Source: Psychrobacter sp. APC 3426
Lineage (GTDB): Bacteria > Pseudomonadota > Gammaproteobacteria > Pseudomonadales > Moraxellaceae
NCBI RefSeq assembly: GCF_030408035.1
Contig: NZ_JASDCF010000034.1
Span: 1 to 32,213 of the forward strand
DNA length: 32,213 nucleotides
Direction: 5' to 3'
The position numbers and the translations under genes are program-made. The notes below the pieces were generated by a model. The model ran no database searches. It saw only the letters and a list, made by a program, of their open reading frames with translations, and was not told the DNA's origin. Shown here piece by piece: positions 19,156-28,603 of the stretch (its first letter is position 1; the number at the start of each line of letters is the position of its first letter).

Positions 19156-20415
19156 TTACAGGTCTAATAGAAGCATGGTAGGATCTTCGACCAATTCTTT
19201 TAGCGTCACTAAGAATTGTACTGCCTCTTTACCATCAATCATACGGTGGTCATAAGACAGTGCAAGATACATCATTGGTAGGATTTTCACTTCACCATTA
19301 ACCGCCATTGGGCGATCGTTGATGGCATGCATACCCAGGATAGCGGTTTGCGGTGGGTTCAAAATAGGCGTTGACATGAGTGAGCCAAATACACCACCGT
19401 TAGAGATAGTGAATGTACCACCAGTCATCTCGTCTAAACCAAGCTTACCTTCTTGGGCACGACCACCTAACTCACGGATTTTAGCTTCAACATCTGCCAT
19501 GCTCATGCGATCGGTATCACGTAGTACTGGAACCACTAGACCACGATCTGAAGATACCGCAACACCGATATCATAGAAACCATGATAAACGATGTCATCA
19601 CCGTCTAATGAAGCGTTCACTGCTGGGAAGCGCTTAAGGGCTTCAGTCGCCGCTTTTACGAATAACGACATAAAGCCTAAACGGACACCATGACGCTTTT
19701 CAAACTGTTCTTTATACTTAGCACGCATGTCCATCAACGGCTTCATGTTAACTTCGTTAAACGTTGTCAACATCGCAGTTTCTTGCGTCGCTGACAATAG
19801 ACGCTCAGCCACACGCTTACGTAGACGAGTCATTGGAACGCGTTTTTCAGTACGCTCGCCTGTTGATTCAGCGACTGGACGACCACTGTCAGACTTGATA
19901 GAGCTGTCCGCTTTTAGCGTTGGATTAGCCATATCAGTCTTGGTCACACGACCACCGCGACCGCTGCCTTCGACGTTTTTAGGATCTACGCCACTTTCTT
20001 TGGCTGCTTTACGCACGGCTGGGCTTTGATCTTTATGATCGGCTTCGTCTTTTTTATCAGTTGCTTGGACTGGCTCACCGCCATCCGTACCTTGTTTGGC
20101 TTGAACCGGAGCTGCTGGCTGATCTGGGTTCACGGCAGGAGCATCATCTGAGCCAGAATCGCTGTCAGCACTGCCAGTTGCGCCTGCTTCGAACTCTGCG
20201 ATTAGCTCGTCAGATAGCACGGTGTCGTCAACTTGCTTAACGATTTTGGTCACAACACCATCATCAGGCGCCACAACTTCTAGTACCACTTTATCGGTTT
20301 CAATTTCGGCCAATAGGTCATCACGGTTTACTTGCTGACCTTCAGTGACATGCCATTCAACGATTGTGCCATCGGCAACCGATTCTGGAAAAACGGGGGC
20401 TTTGATATCAGCCAT
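19156..20415 (-). CDS. sucB: Dihydrolipoyllysine succinyltransferase (E2 of 2-oxoglutarate dehydrogenase)
   Basis: This is the E2 core that transfers the succinyl group from lipoyl to CoA. The 419 residues fall into an N-terminal lipoyl domain with the lipoylated Lys42 in [11 protein letters not shown], then an Ala/Pro/Asp-rich linker (about 80-130). A peripheral subunit-binding domain follows ([15 protein letters not shown] through [12 protein letters not shown], about 133-165), then a second linker and the catalytic domain from about 190. The catalytic domain ends with [16 protein letters not shown], which carries the active-site His and Asp. AAGGAG precedes the ATG. It follows sucA after a 151-bp spacer. 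Confidence 0.96.
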   Translation of the reverse strand: MADIKAPVFPESVADGTIVEWHVTEGQQVNRDDLLAEIETDKVVLEVVAPDDGVVTKIVKQVDDTVLSDELIAEFEAGATGSADSDSGSDDAPAVNPDQPAAPVQAKQGTDGGEPVQATDKKDEADHKDQSPAVRKAAKESGVDPKNVEGSGRGGRVTKTDMANPTLKADSSIKSDSGRPVAESTGERTEKRVPMTRLRKRVAERLLSATQETAMLTTFNEVNMKPLMDMRAKYKEQFEKRHGVRLGFMSLFVKAATEALKRFPAVNASLDGDDIVYHGFYDIGVAVSSDRGLVVPVLRDTDRMSMADVEAKIRELGGRAQEGKLGLDEMTGGTFTISNGGVFGSLMSTPILNPPQTAILGMHAINDRPMAVNGEVKILPMMYLALSYDHRMIDGKEAVQFLVTLKELVEDPTMLLLDL

Positions 20416-20467
20416 CGATATACTCCTTAGATTTGGATATTCATATTTATTATTAAGTCGTGATAGG

Positions 20468-20517
20468 CAGTCAATACCGTTTTAAATTACTCATGTGGTA
20501 TTACAAGGTACTGACTG
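20468..20517. other. Imperfect stem-loop in the sucA-sucB spacer
   Basis: CAGTCAATACC (20468-20478) pairs with GGTACTGACTG (20507-20517) with one mismatch. An alternative AATACC/GGTATT pairing uses the same left arm. No T tract is seen. Confidence 0.45.
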
Positions 20518-20566
20518 TCATCGCCTGATTCATGTATCTTTTATAACTTGTTAACTATTTAAGCTA

Positions 20567-23452
20567 TTACTTAGACAACTCATCGACACTAATGCCAAGA
20601 CCGCCAGCAATCAATGCTTGCTGCTGCTGAGCATGCAATTTAGGTGAACCTGTCGCAGGTGCCGCACTAGGAGGACGTGCCACCGGCTCCATGACTTTCG
20701 CCTTGGTTGGATGCGGTACAACAATACGGAACATATGAGGTGCTAAATAATACCAAGCGCCTTGGTTCAATGGCTCTTCTTGCGTCCAAACGATTTCTTG
20801 CAGATTGCTATATTTTTCAATCTCAGCAATCAAACGTTTTTCTGGCAATGGATACAGCTGCTCGATACGCACGATAGCCACATGGTCTAGACCCAATGCG
20901 CGGCGCTGCTCTAGCAAGTCGTAATAAACCTTGCCGCCACATAGCACCATACGAGTCACTTTGTCCGCGTTGTGGTCATCAATCTCTGGTAAAACCGTCT
21001 CGAACTTACCTTTGGCGAGCTCTTCTAGGTTTGAGGTTGCTAACTTATGACGTAGCAAGCTCTTCGGAGACATGACAATCAATGGCTTACGAATTGGACG
21101 TACGGCCTGACGACGTAGCGCATGATAAATCTGTGCAGGTGTCGTCGGTGTAATCACTTGCATGTTGTCTTCAGCACATAGCTGTAAGAAGCGCTCAAGA
21201 CGAGCAGATGAATGCTCTGGGCCTTGACCTTCATAGCCATGCGGTAACAACATCGTTAGACCACAAACACGCTGCCATTTGGTCTCGCCGCTTGAGATGA
21301 ACTGGTCAATAACAACCTGTGCGCCGTTGACGAAGTCACCGAACTGCGCTTCCCATACGATTAGTGCGTTCGGTACTGTCGTTGCATAACCATATTCAAA
21401 AGCCAGTACCGCTTCTTCTGACAATAGCGAGTTATAAGTCGCAAAACGTGCCTGTGTCTCACTGATATGTGATAGTGGCACATACATGCTGCCGTCATTG
21501 ACGTTATAGATTTCACTGTGACGATGAGAGAAAGTACCACGACCAACGTCTTCACCAGTAATACGTACCAATACTTCGTCATTATCAACCAATGATGCAT
21601 AGGCCAAGGTTTCAGCGGCACCCCAGTTGAGCGGCTCTTCACCCGTCTGCATCGCTAAACGTTGCTCGACGACTTTTTGCACCTGACGCTGTAGTTTGTA
21701 GCCCTCTGGCATTTGAGCCATACGGCGACCATACTCTTTGAGCTTTTCGATGTCGACACCAGTTTCCCAGTCATCAACCAAGTCATGGCCCAGATACGGT
21801 TTCCAATCGACAAACAGCTGTTCATCAGGATCACTGACCAAAGAATTCACCACGTAATCACCACGGTCTAACGACTCACGGTAGTTATCTTCGTAGTTTT
21901 TCGCATCGTCTTCACTAATGACACCATCTTTAATTAACTGCTGTGCATAAAGAGTGCGGGTCGTTGGTAGCTTTTTAATAACTGCATACATCAATGGCTG
22001 CGTGGCCGATGGCTCATCAGCTTCGTTATGACCGTTACGGCGATAGCAGAACAAATCGATGATAATGTCTTTATCAAACTCATGACGGTAATCAAGTGCT
22101 AGTTGCGCGGCAAATATCACTGATTCAGGGTCATCACCATTCACATGTAGAATGGGTGCATGTACCATTTTCGCCACATCAGTACAATATTCTGTTGAGC
22201 GCAAATCTTCTTGGCGACTGGTGGTAAAACCAACTTGGTTATTAATAACGATATGTACCGTACCACCAGTGGTATAAGCACGAGTCTGCGACATTTGGAA
22301 AGTTTCTTGTACCACACCTTGACCGGCAAAAGCTGCATCACCGTGCACAACGATTGGCAGTACTGAGTTACCGTCTTTGCCATCTTGACGTGCTTGGTCA
22401 TTACGACGAACTTGACGTGCGCGTACTGAGCCTTGTAGTACTGGTGCGACAATCTCGAGATGCGATGGGTTAAAGGCTAAGGCCAAATGAGCCTCACCAC
22501 CTGGCGTCATCACGTTCGATGAATAGCCATTGTGATACTTAACATCGCCTGAGCCTTTTTCTGGCTGAACCTTGCCATCGAACTCATCGAACAAATCAGC
22601 AGGGTTTTTGCCCAAAATATTAACCAAGAGGTTTAGGCGTCCACGGTGCGCCATACCGATAACCATCTCTTTGGTGCCATAACCGCCAGCACGTTGAATG
22701 ATTTCGTTAACAGCAGGAATAAAGCTCTCACCGCCTTCTAGGCCAAAACGCTTAACACCCGTATATTTACGCGCTAGATACTTTTCTAGACCTTCAGCTG
22801 CCGTTAGGCGCTCAAGGATAGACAGACGTTTTTCTTTGTCGAATTTGATGTGACCTAAGTTAGTCTCTAGGTACTTTTCCATCCAGCGCTTTTCTACACT
22901 GGTCGTCACATGCATATACTCGATACCAATGTAGCGGCAGTAAACACGCTCCATGATTTCGATGATTTCACGTAAGGTCGCTTCATCCTTACCAATATTT
23001 AAATCATTGGTAGGAAAGACGGTGTCTAAGTCTGCTTCTGAAAGGTTGTGATATTCGAGCGTTAAATCCACTACTTCTGCGCGTGGATATAAGTCCAAAG
23101 GATCTAGCTTGGCGCGGCGATGACCACGGCGGCGGTAGGCGGAAATGAGTTGCTGTACGCCCATCTGCTTAGGGTCAGCACAGTCAGCTGAGTTGCCAGC
23201 AGATGCACCACTGGTTTCAGTATTGACTTTATTGGCAGTTTGATTGCGTGCAAGCAATAAAAACTGGTCTTTAATAGCGTTATGCGGCGCATCGTTTGGC
23301 GACTTGTACTGTTCAAAATACGCTTGCCAATCTGAGTCGACGCTGTCTGGGTCTGATAGATATTGCTCATAAAGAGCTTCGATATAATTGGCATTATCAG
23401 CGGCCAATTCTGTATGTTCTAAGCTTGCTGCTTCTTTAGTTATACTATTCAT
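20567..23452 (-). CDS. sucA: 2-oxoglutarate dehydrogenase E1 component
   Basis: This is the thiamine diphosphate-dependent E1 that decarboxylates 2-oxoglutarate and succinylates the lipoyl group of SucB. The 961 residues are slightly more than the well-known enterobacterial protein. The N-terminal motif NYIEALYEQYLSDPDSVD (about 22-39) is the E2-binding segment typical of this family. GMAHRGRLNLLVNILGK binds substrate. GDAAFAGQGVVQE through VINNQVGFTTS is the ThDP/Mg motif (GDA...N). The C-terminal transketolase-like region includes EFGFDFVNGAQ-like EAQFGDFVNGAQ, LPHGYEGQGPEHSS and MSPKSLLRH. It heads the suc cluster; no clear ribosome binding site precedes the ATG. About 1 kb of non-coding DNA lies upstream. 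Confidence 0.96.
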   Translation of the reverse strand: MNSITKEAASLEHTELAADNANYIEALYEQYLSDPDSVDSDWQAYFEQYKSPNDAPHNAIKDQFLLLARNQTANKVNTETSGASAGNSADCADPKQMGVQQLISAYRRRGHRRAKLDPLDLYPRAEVVDLTLEYHNLSEADLDTVFPTNDLNIGKDEATLREIIEIMERVYCRYIGIEYMHVTTSVEKRWMEKYLETNLGHIKFDKEKRLSILERLTAAEGLEKYLARKYTGVKRFGLEGGESFIPAVNEIIQRAGGYGTKEMVIGMAHRGRLNLLVNILGKNPADLFDEFDGKVQPEKGSGDVKYHNGYSSNVMTPGGEAHLALAFNPSHLEIVAPVLQGSVRARQVRRNDQARQDGKDGNSVLPIVVHGDAAFAGQGVVQETFQMSQTRAYTTGGTVHIVINNQVGFTTSRQEDLRSTEYCTDVAKMVHAPILHVNGDDPESVIFAAQLALDYRHEFDKDIIIDLFCYRRNGHNEADEPSATQPLMYAVIKKLPTTRTLYAQQLIKDGVISEDDAKNYEDNYRESLDRGDYVVNSLVSDPDEQLFVDWKPYLGHDLVDDWETGVDIEKLKEYGRRMAQMPEGYKLQRQVQKVVEQRLAMQTGEEPLNWGAAETLAYASLVDNDEVLVRITGEDVGRGTFSHRHSEIYNVNDGSMYVPLSHISETQARFATYNSLLSEEAVLAFEYGYATTVPNALIVWEAQFGDFVNGAQVVIDQFISSGETKWQRVCGLTMLLPHGYEGQGPEHSSARLERFLQLCAEDNMQVITPTTPAQIYHALRRQAVRPIRKPLIVMSPKSLLRHKLATSNLEELAKGKFETVLPEIDDHNADKVTRMVLCGGKVYYDLLEQRRALGLDHVAIVRIEQLYPLPEKRLIAEIEKYSNLQEIVWTQEEPLNQGAWYYLAPHMFRIVVPHPTKAKVMEPVARPPSAAPATGSPKLHAQQQQALIAGGLGISVDELSK

Positions 23453-24411
23453 AATAATCGTCTATTTGATAGATAAATGAATGGAATCGTGCTTATTATT
23501 GTGTAATCTGTTGTACATTAAGCGTTTTTACCGTCAGTCGTACCTTTAGTATTTAATAAAATACTTATTCATCAGACAGTAATTATCAATTGTCATTAAT
23601 AGTGCTGCTGTAATTAATGTGGCGCTAACAGCTAATTAGTGACCATCAGCGTTATTACAATACCTAAATTAAAAATATAATTATTTGTGAACGTCCAGTT
23701 TTCTTATCTAACTCGTTTCACAACATTAATTTATATATAATGCCTTCAGCCATAACAATTTCATTAACAATAAGTTATTGCTAACATTTTGCTCTCTTCA
23801 GCTAGCCTATCAATTGGCTACTCTCGCTGAAATGTTGTGATATCGCCAAGATATACTGTGTTTTCCGCTAAATATACGTTGCTGTATAGGGTAGCATGCC
23901 TGATTTTTAGGACATAGTTTGTTTGTTCAATACTAGGTATTTACATAATGAATATCTATTATCAAAATACCCACATTATTGATTTTATTTAGCAGTAGTT
24001 GCCAGCTACTTTTCAATAGCACTATCGTTGATAGTCAATGGCACTAGCCAACAACACCAATACAAACTCTCAATATCACGCCTAAAAACTTAGCAATACC
24101 CATTATACCTAATCAATTCTGCATTAGATAAGTTGTTTACGCTACTACCCTATCTTTGTTTCTATATCGAGCTGTCTCTACATTCAATTATATAGATTGA
24201 CCGTCTATATAGCATGTCTTCTTACACATGACCAACGTATTGCCAATACAGCCTTACCATCATTTCTTATCAAAAGTGAGCATAACATTCTGTATTGACT
24301 GCGCTCATTGGTCTTCTCGTTTGCGTCCATTATAACAAATTAACCGGATACGAAACATCTGATGTAGATTTAGAAAATAGGTATGGTCGCTTTTTAGACA
24401 TACTAGTGAAT
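23453..24411. other. Long AT-rich non-coding interval between sdhB terminator and sucA
   Basis: No credible gene was found on either strand; the only small frame, starting at 24295, runs through the sdhB terminator. The interval must hold the sucA leader and probably its promoter, but no strong -35/-10 pair was identified. Visible structures are AGTATTT/AAATACT (23548-23565) and a two-part hairpin at 23797-23831 (TTCAGC/GCTGAA around TAGCC/GGCTA). No tRNA or riboswitch core was recognised. Confidence 0.5.
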
Positions 24412-24445
24412 AAAAAACACCACCTAATGATTAGGTGGTGTTTTT
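24412..24445 (-). terminator. Bidirectional intrinsic terminator after sdhB
   Basis: AACACCACCTA (24416-24426) and TAGGTGGTGTT (24432-24442) form a perfect 11-bp stem with a 5-nt loop. The minus strand ends in a T6 run (24417-24412) and the plus strand in TTTTT. It lies about 40 bp after the sdhB stop and separates the sdh and suc transcription units. Confidence 0.92.
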
Positions 24446-24483
24446 CGTTCAGTATCTGTAAAAAACCATGCAATTATAAACGA

Positions 24484-25194
24484 TTAACCAGCTTGGTCAA
24501 TCAACATATTGCGTAGATGACCAATTGCTTTGGTTGGGTTCAAACCTTTTGGACAAACTGAGACACAGTTCATGATACCGCGACAACGGAATAGGCTGAA
24601 TGGATCATCTAAGCGAGCCAAACGCGCTTGCGTATCACCATCACGGCTATCGGCAACGAAGCGATAAGCGTGTAGCAATGCTGATGGACCTAGGAACTTA
24701 TCAGGGTTCCACCAGAATGATGGGCAGCTGGTTGAACAGCATGCACATAAGATACATTCATATAGGCCATTTAGTTTTTCACGTTGCTCAGGTGACTGCA
24801 GGCGCTCAGTTGGCGGCGCTGGTTGGTCATTGATTAAGTACGGATGTACCTTTTCATACTGCTCGTAGAATTGGTTCATATCGACAACCAAATCACGAAC
24901 CACTGGCAAACCAGGTAATGGGCGAACCGTGACTTTCTCTGGCAAGGTATTCATATTGATAAGACATGCAAGACCATTTTTGCCATTGATGTTCATGCCA
25001 TCAGAGCCACAGATGCCTTCACGGCATGAGCGACGGAAGGTAAGCGTTTCGTCTTCCTTCTTTAGGCGTAATAATACGTCAAGCAACATACGATCTGAGT
25101 CAAGTAGCTCAATCGTATAAGTTTGCATGCGCGGCGCTGCGTCCACATCAGGATCGTAGCGATAGATTTCGATGGTGCGAGTACCTCGGCTCAT
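24484..25194 (-). CDS. sdhB: Succinate dehydrogenase iron-sulfur subunit
   Basis: SdhB carries electrons from the SdhA flavin to ubiquinone. The chosen start gives 236 residues, the typical length. Cluster ligands are SCREGICGSDGMNINGKNGLAC (2Fe-2S; Cys57, 62 and 77 visible), CILCACCSTSCPSFWWN (4Fe-4S) and CRGIMNCVSVCPKGLNP (3Fe-4S). ATG 25194 was chosen because GGAG lies about 9 nt upstream and the protein then begins MSRGTRTIEIYRYDP; an in-frame ATG at 25245 would add 17 atypical residues. It is the last gene of sdhCDAB, separated from sdhA by a spacer with a strong hairpin. Confidence 0.96.
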   Translation of the reverse strand: MSRGTRTIEIYRYDPDVDAAPRMQTYTIELLDSDRMLLDVLLRLKKEDETLTFRRSCREGICGSDGMNINGKNGLACLINMNTLPEKVTVRPLPGLPVVRDLVVDMNQFYEQYEKVHPYLINDQPAPPTERLQSPEQREKLNGLYECILCACCSTSCPSFWWNPDKFLGPSALLHAYRFVADSRDGDTQARLARLDDPFSLFRCRGIMNCVSVCPKGLNPTKAIGHLRNMLIDQAG

Positions 25195-25255
25195 AATGCT
25201 AAACTCCACACGTAGGTGATGGCGGGCATACAAAGATTGCAACATATTAGCGCTA

Positions 25256-25301
25256 ACTATTAATCAGTACTGATAACCAGTATCGGATACCGATTAATAG
25301 T
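25256..25301. other. Strong stem-loop in the sdhA-sdhB spacer
   Basis: ACTATTAATC (25256-25265) pairs perfectly with GATTAATAGT (25292-25301). Inner segments GTA/TAC and CTGATA/TATCGG extend the stem with small bulges around ACCAG. No T tract is seen. It lies about 62 bp upstream of the sdhB start. Confidence 0.6.
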
Positions 25302-25417
25302 GTGATAGCACTGTTATGAGCATGTAGCTGGCGGTCACCTTTTTAATAGATTAATAAGGGATAAAACGTTTGCGCTGCTTTTATATATCAGATATATATC
25401 AGGCGCACAGTCTAGAA

Positions 25418-27268
25418 TTAATAGACGCGAACTTTTGGCTCGATATAATCAACCGTTAACGGTACTTTGCGAACTGGCTTATAAATGATGCGGTTGCCTT
25501 CAGAATACCATATGGTATGCTTCATCCAATCGTGGTCATTACGGCCGTTTGGTGCATAGTCATCATCTTCTGGGCGATCGTAATCAGACACACTATGGGC
25601 GCCGCGACTTTCGTGACGCATAGCAGCTGATATCATCGTCGCTTTTGCCACTTCATACAAGTTAGCAACTTCGAATGCTTCGATACGAGCAGTGTTAAAG
25701 ACTTGTGACTTATCTGCTAGATGGATTTTATCAATCTTTTCACCCAGTGCTAAAATCTGCTTAACACCTTCGTCCATCATCGCTTGTGTACGGAATACAC
25801 TCGCATGCTTTTGCATGGTTGCACGAATCTCGTCAGCCACGTCTTGTGCGTTGTAACCTTCAGTAGACTGTTGCAGCTTGTCTAGACGACGCACGGTAAA
25901 ATCAAGGACGCGTGGATCTAATGGCTTATAGTTATGATCGGCATGATGGAACTCATCAACGATATGCTTACCTGCAGCGCGACCAAACACCAATAAATCA
26001 AGCAGTGAGTTGGTACCTAAACGGTTGGCACCATGAACACTCACGCAAGCACACTCACCGATTGCATAAAGGCCTTTAACCACATTGCCTTTTGCATATA
26101 GACCGTCTTCATCAGTACCCGCTTCTAGATCCGGTACAATCACTTGACCATGAATCGTAGTTGGAATACCACCCATCATATAGTGAATGGTTGGGATAAC
26201 TGGAATTGGTTCTTTAGTGATATCAACGTTTGCGAAGTTTTTACCAATCTCGAAAACTGATGGTAAACGCTTCATGATGGTTTCTACACCCAAATGCGTC
26301 ATGTCCATGACGATATGGTCAGCATTAGGACCACAACCACGACCTTCTTTGATTTCTTGGTCCATCGAGCGTGATACTAGGTCACGTGGTGCCAAGTCTT
26401 TCACGGTTGGCGCATAACGCTCCATGAACGCTTCGCCATCTTTGTTACGTAAGATAGCCCCTTCACCGCGGCAACCTTCGGTCAATAGTACGCCTGCACC
26501 ATGAACGCCAGTTGGGTGGAACTGCCAGAATTCCATGTCTTGTAATGGAATACCTGCACGAACTGCCATGCCAATACCGTCACCAGTATTGATATAAGCG
26601 TTGGTAGATGCAGCAAAGATACGACCTGCACCACCTGTCGCTAGGACAGTAATCGGTGACTGGAATACGGCAACAGTACCTGTCTCTTGCTCAAGTGCGA
26701 CGACACCGTTGATGTTGCCGGCTTCGTCTTTAATCAAATCAAGCGCAATCCACTCGATGAAAAACTCAGTGCCTTGCTCTAGGTTTTTCTGATATAGCGT
26801 ATGCAATAATGCGTGACCAGTACGGTCAGCAGCGGCGCAAGCACGTTGGACGGCCTTTTCGCCATAGTTTGAGGTATGACCACCAAACGGACGCTGATAA
26901 ATCGTGCCATCTTCGTTACGGTCAAACGGCATGCCCATGTGCTCAAGCTCGTAAACCACTTTTGGTGCTTCGCGGCACATGTACTCAATGGCGTCTTGGT
27001 CACCCAACCAATCTGACCCTTTAACGGTGTCATAAAAGTGAAAGTGCCAGTTATCATTACTCATGTTACCCAAACTTGCACCGATACCACCCTGTGCAGC
27101 AACGGTATGTGAACGGGTTGGGAATACTTTGGTCAAGACTGCAACCTTCATGCCCGCTTCAGCCAAATGTAGTGAAGCACGCATACCTGAGCCACCACCA
27201 CCAACGATGACTGCATCGTAGTTTAGGGTCTTGATATTACTAATGGTATTATCTTGTCTAGTTGCCAT
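25418..27268 (-). CDS. sdhA: Succinate dehydrogenase flavoprotein subunit
   Basis: SdhA oxidises succinate to fumarate with covalently bound FAD. The 616 residues are typical. VIVGGGGSGMRASLHLAEAG (near 20-39) is the FAD fold. His54 in RSHTVAAQGGIGASLGN is the covalent FAD-linking histidine. HPTGVHGAGVLLTEGCRGEG and APRDLVSRSM carry substrate-binding and catalytic residues. GLYAIGECACVSVHGANRLGTNSLLDLLVFGR is the C-terminal FAD contact, and the protein ends in the conserved DYIEPKVRVY. AGGA precedes the ATG. An unusually long spacer (about 350 bp) separates it from sdhD. Confidence 0.97.
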   Translation of the reverse strand: MATRQDNTISNIKTLNYDAVIVGGGGSGMRASLHLAEAGMKVAVLTKVFPTRSHTVAAQGGIGASLGNMSNDNWHFHFYDTVKGSDWLGDQDAIEYMCREAPKVVYELEHMGMPFDRNEDGTIYQRPFGGHTSNYGEKAVQRACAAADRTGHALLHTLYQKNLEQGTEFFIEWIALDLIKDEAGNINGVVALEQETGTVAVFQSPITVLATGGAGRIFAASTNAYINTGDGIGMAVRAGIPLQDMEFWQFHPTGVHGAGVLLTEGCRGEGAILRNKDGEAFMERYAPTVKDLAPRDLVSRSMDQEIKEGRGCGPNADHIVMDMTHLGVETIMKRLPSVFEIGKNFANVDITKEPIPVIPTIHYMMGGIPTTIHGQVIVPDLEAGTDEDGLYAKGNVVKGLYAIGECACVSVHGANRLGTNSLLDLLVFGRAAGKHIVDEFHHADHNYKPLDPRVLDFTVRRLDKLQQSTEGYNAQDVADEIRATMQKHASVFRTQAMMDEGVKQILALGEKIDKIHLADKSQVFNTARIEAFEVANLYEVAKATMISAAMRHESRGAHSVSDYDRPEDDDYAPNGRNDHDWMKHTIWYSEGNRIIYKPVRKVPLTVDYIEPKVRVY

Positions 27269-27622
27269 TACGGTTTTCCTAATGCCTGTTAATGCTTAAA
27301 AGTAAATAAAAAGGTCGTCTGATAAATTATCTTGTGGCAGAACTTAATCTCTATAATTCGGCTGCTCTCTAAAATTTTAGATAGCGTGAGACAAACAACC
27401 TTCAACCACTTAATTTGCATATCTATCGTTATACTGGGCTACGCTACTGGTACTGCAATGTGCTTATTATACGACTCACCGATGAGATGAGTGGTTAAGC
27501 CAGCATACGCCCAACGCTATGACTATTTTGGCTATCAACGAGTGACTATAGTAATGAAGCAATAAATAATGCTGCTACAGCCATCCGTTGTTTTATCATT
27601 ATTTAAGGGAGTAACTTAACCG
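27269..27622. other. Long intra-operon spacer between sdhD and sdhA
   Basis: This is 354 bp without a supported gene, although sdhD and sdhA are usually only a few bases apart. Small inverted repeats occur: CTAAAATTTTAG near 27371 and ACTCACCGATGAGATGAGT near 27476. No terminator with a T tract, no clear ribosome binding site-ORF pair and no IS ends were recognised. A separate sdhAB promoter is possible. Confidence 0.45.
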
Positions 27623-28030
27623 TTAAACCGCAACGACGCCGAAACCGTTACCCCAAAAAATCATGATGCCCCAAAATAGAAAGACTAAAATAGCGATAAT
27701 CATCAATGACTGTAGCACTAAACGTAGACCTGCTGCGCTTGAGCCCATTTTGCCAGTGGTAATATAGTCAGTGAACACCGTCCACATACCTACCCAAGCA
27801 TGACCAGCCAATGCAAGTACAGCCACTAAGCTGAACAAACGCATCGGCAAGCTTGTCATAAATGATGACCATTCAAGATAAGTGACATCGCCATGGGTCA
27901 AAAAGAAGCCCAGCAATACCACACTATACACGGCTAAAACGACAGCACTGATACGTTGGATAATCCAATCGCGTGAGCCTGAGCCTGTCAGACCAGTAGC
28001 ACTTTTGATTCCTGAATCATTTTTTATCAT
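27623..28030 (-). CDS. sdhD: Succinate dehydrogenase membrane anchor subunit D
   Basis: With SdhC it forms the membrane anchor that binds heme b and ubiquinone. The protein is 135 residues with three hydrophobic helices (about 27-48, 56-80 and 102-130). The heme-ligand histidine is in LAGHAWVGMWTVFTDYI, followed by the Asp-Tyr pair that lines the quinone site. SRDWIIQRISAVVLAVYS is the usual N-terminal region. ATG 28030 was chosen because it overlaps the sdhC stop as TAATG; an in-frame ATG at 28045 is possible. It lacks direct junction with sdhA. Confidence 0.93.
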   Translation of the reverse strand: MIKNDSGIKSATGLTGSGSRDWIIQRISAVVLAVYSVVLLGFFLTHGDVTYLEWSSFMTSLPMRLFSLVAVLALAGHAWVGMWTVFTDYITTGKMGSSAAGLRLVLQSLMIIAILVFLFWGIMIFWGNGFGVVAV

Positions 28031-28416
28031 TAGAACATCACCCATACAAATGACGCGACAATTAGAATCGCTGCAATCACAAAACTGACCATAGAAGCGG
28101 TGCGGCCAGATTTTAGCTCTTCGTTCATGCCCATGTCAGCAAATAAGTGCTTGATACCCATCACAAAGTGATAAGCAATCGCTGCCACAAATATCCATGC
28201 TAAAAAGCGCACAAGTACGTTGTCAAATACGGTCTCAAAACTCTCAGGCGACGCCAATGAGTTCTGTAGTAACCACAGCATGACAGGAATCAATAAAAAT
28301 AAAATAATGCCAGAGATACGATGCAAGATTGAGGCTATCGCAATCGGTGAGCGATTAACGCTAATCACTTGGCTTAAAGGCAGATCAATAGGTCGGTTGC
28401 TTTTCACAGCGGGCAT
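28030..28416 (-). CDS. sdhC: Succinate dehydrogenase cytochrome b556 subunit
   Basis: This is a membrane anchor subunit and the first gene of sdhCDAB. From ATG 28416 it has 128 residues with three hydrophobic helices. NRPIDLPLS opens the mature region; SILHRISG holds the Ser and Arg of the quinone site, and YHFVMGIKHLFAD carries the heme-ligand histidine. Two starts are credible. ATG 28416 has AAGG directly adjacent, which is too close for a ribosome binding site. GTG 28407 has the same AAGG 9 nt upstream and gives an N-terminus (MKSNRPIDL) like that of pseudomonad SdhC. The longer frame from 28491 adds an atypical 25-residue leader and was not used. Confidence 0.93.
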   Translation of the reverse strand: MPAVKSNRPIDLPLSQVISVNRSPIAIASILHRISGIILFLLIPVMLWLLQNSLASPESFETVFDNVLVRFLAWIFVAAIAYHFVMGIKHLFADMGMNEELKSGRTASMVSFVIAAILIVASFVWVMF

Positions 28417-28574
28417 CCTTTTTGCGGTTATACTCCTGTATCTGCTATCAACGCTTGACGTAGTTTGTGTCAACTGAGCATTGAGCAACACACGAGACGA
28501 ATAAAGTAAGGAAGAGCTAGCTGACTTCGTTTAGTTTGTGCTAAATATGAAGAAAGGATCATGTGTTAAAGGTA

Positions 28575-28603
28575 TTGATAAACTGTTTGATATTGCTCGT
28601 CAA
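28575..28603 (-). promoter_or_regulatory. Candidate sdhCDAB promoter
   Basis: On the minus strand TTGACG (28603-28598) and TATCAA (28580-28575) are separated by 17 bp. The -10 is imperfect, and the leader to sdhC would be about 150 nt. Confidence 0.3.

Noticed and set aside
21361..21642. Antisense and out-of-frame ORFs inside suc, sdh and gltA genes
   Set aside because: They overlap strongly conserved enzyme genes in other frames, have unlikely composition, and show no initiation signals.
23697..23742. TATAAT near 23737 on the plus strand as a promoter
   Set aside because: No acceptable -35 lies 16-18 bp upstream and no plus-strand gene follows; chance occurrence in AT-rich DNA.
24295..24516. 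73-codon plus-strand frame downstream of sdhB
   Set aside because: It reads through the sdhB terminator hairpin into the antisense of sdhB and has no ribosome binding site or recognisable product.
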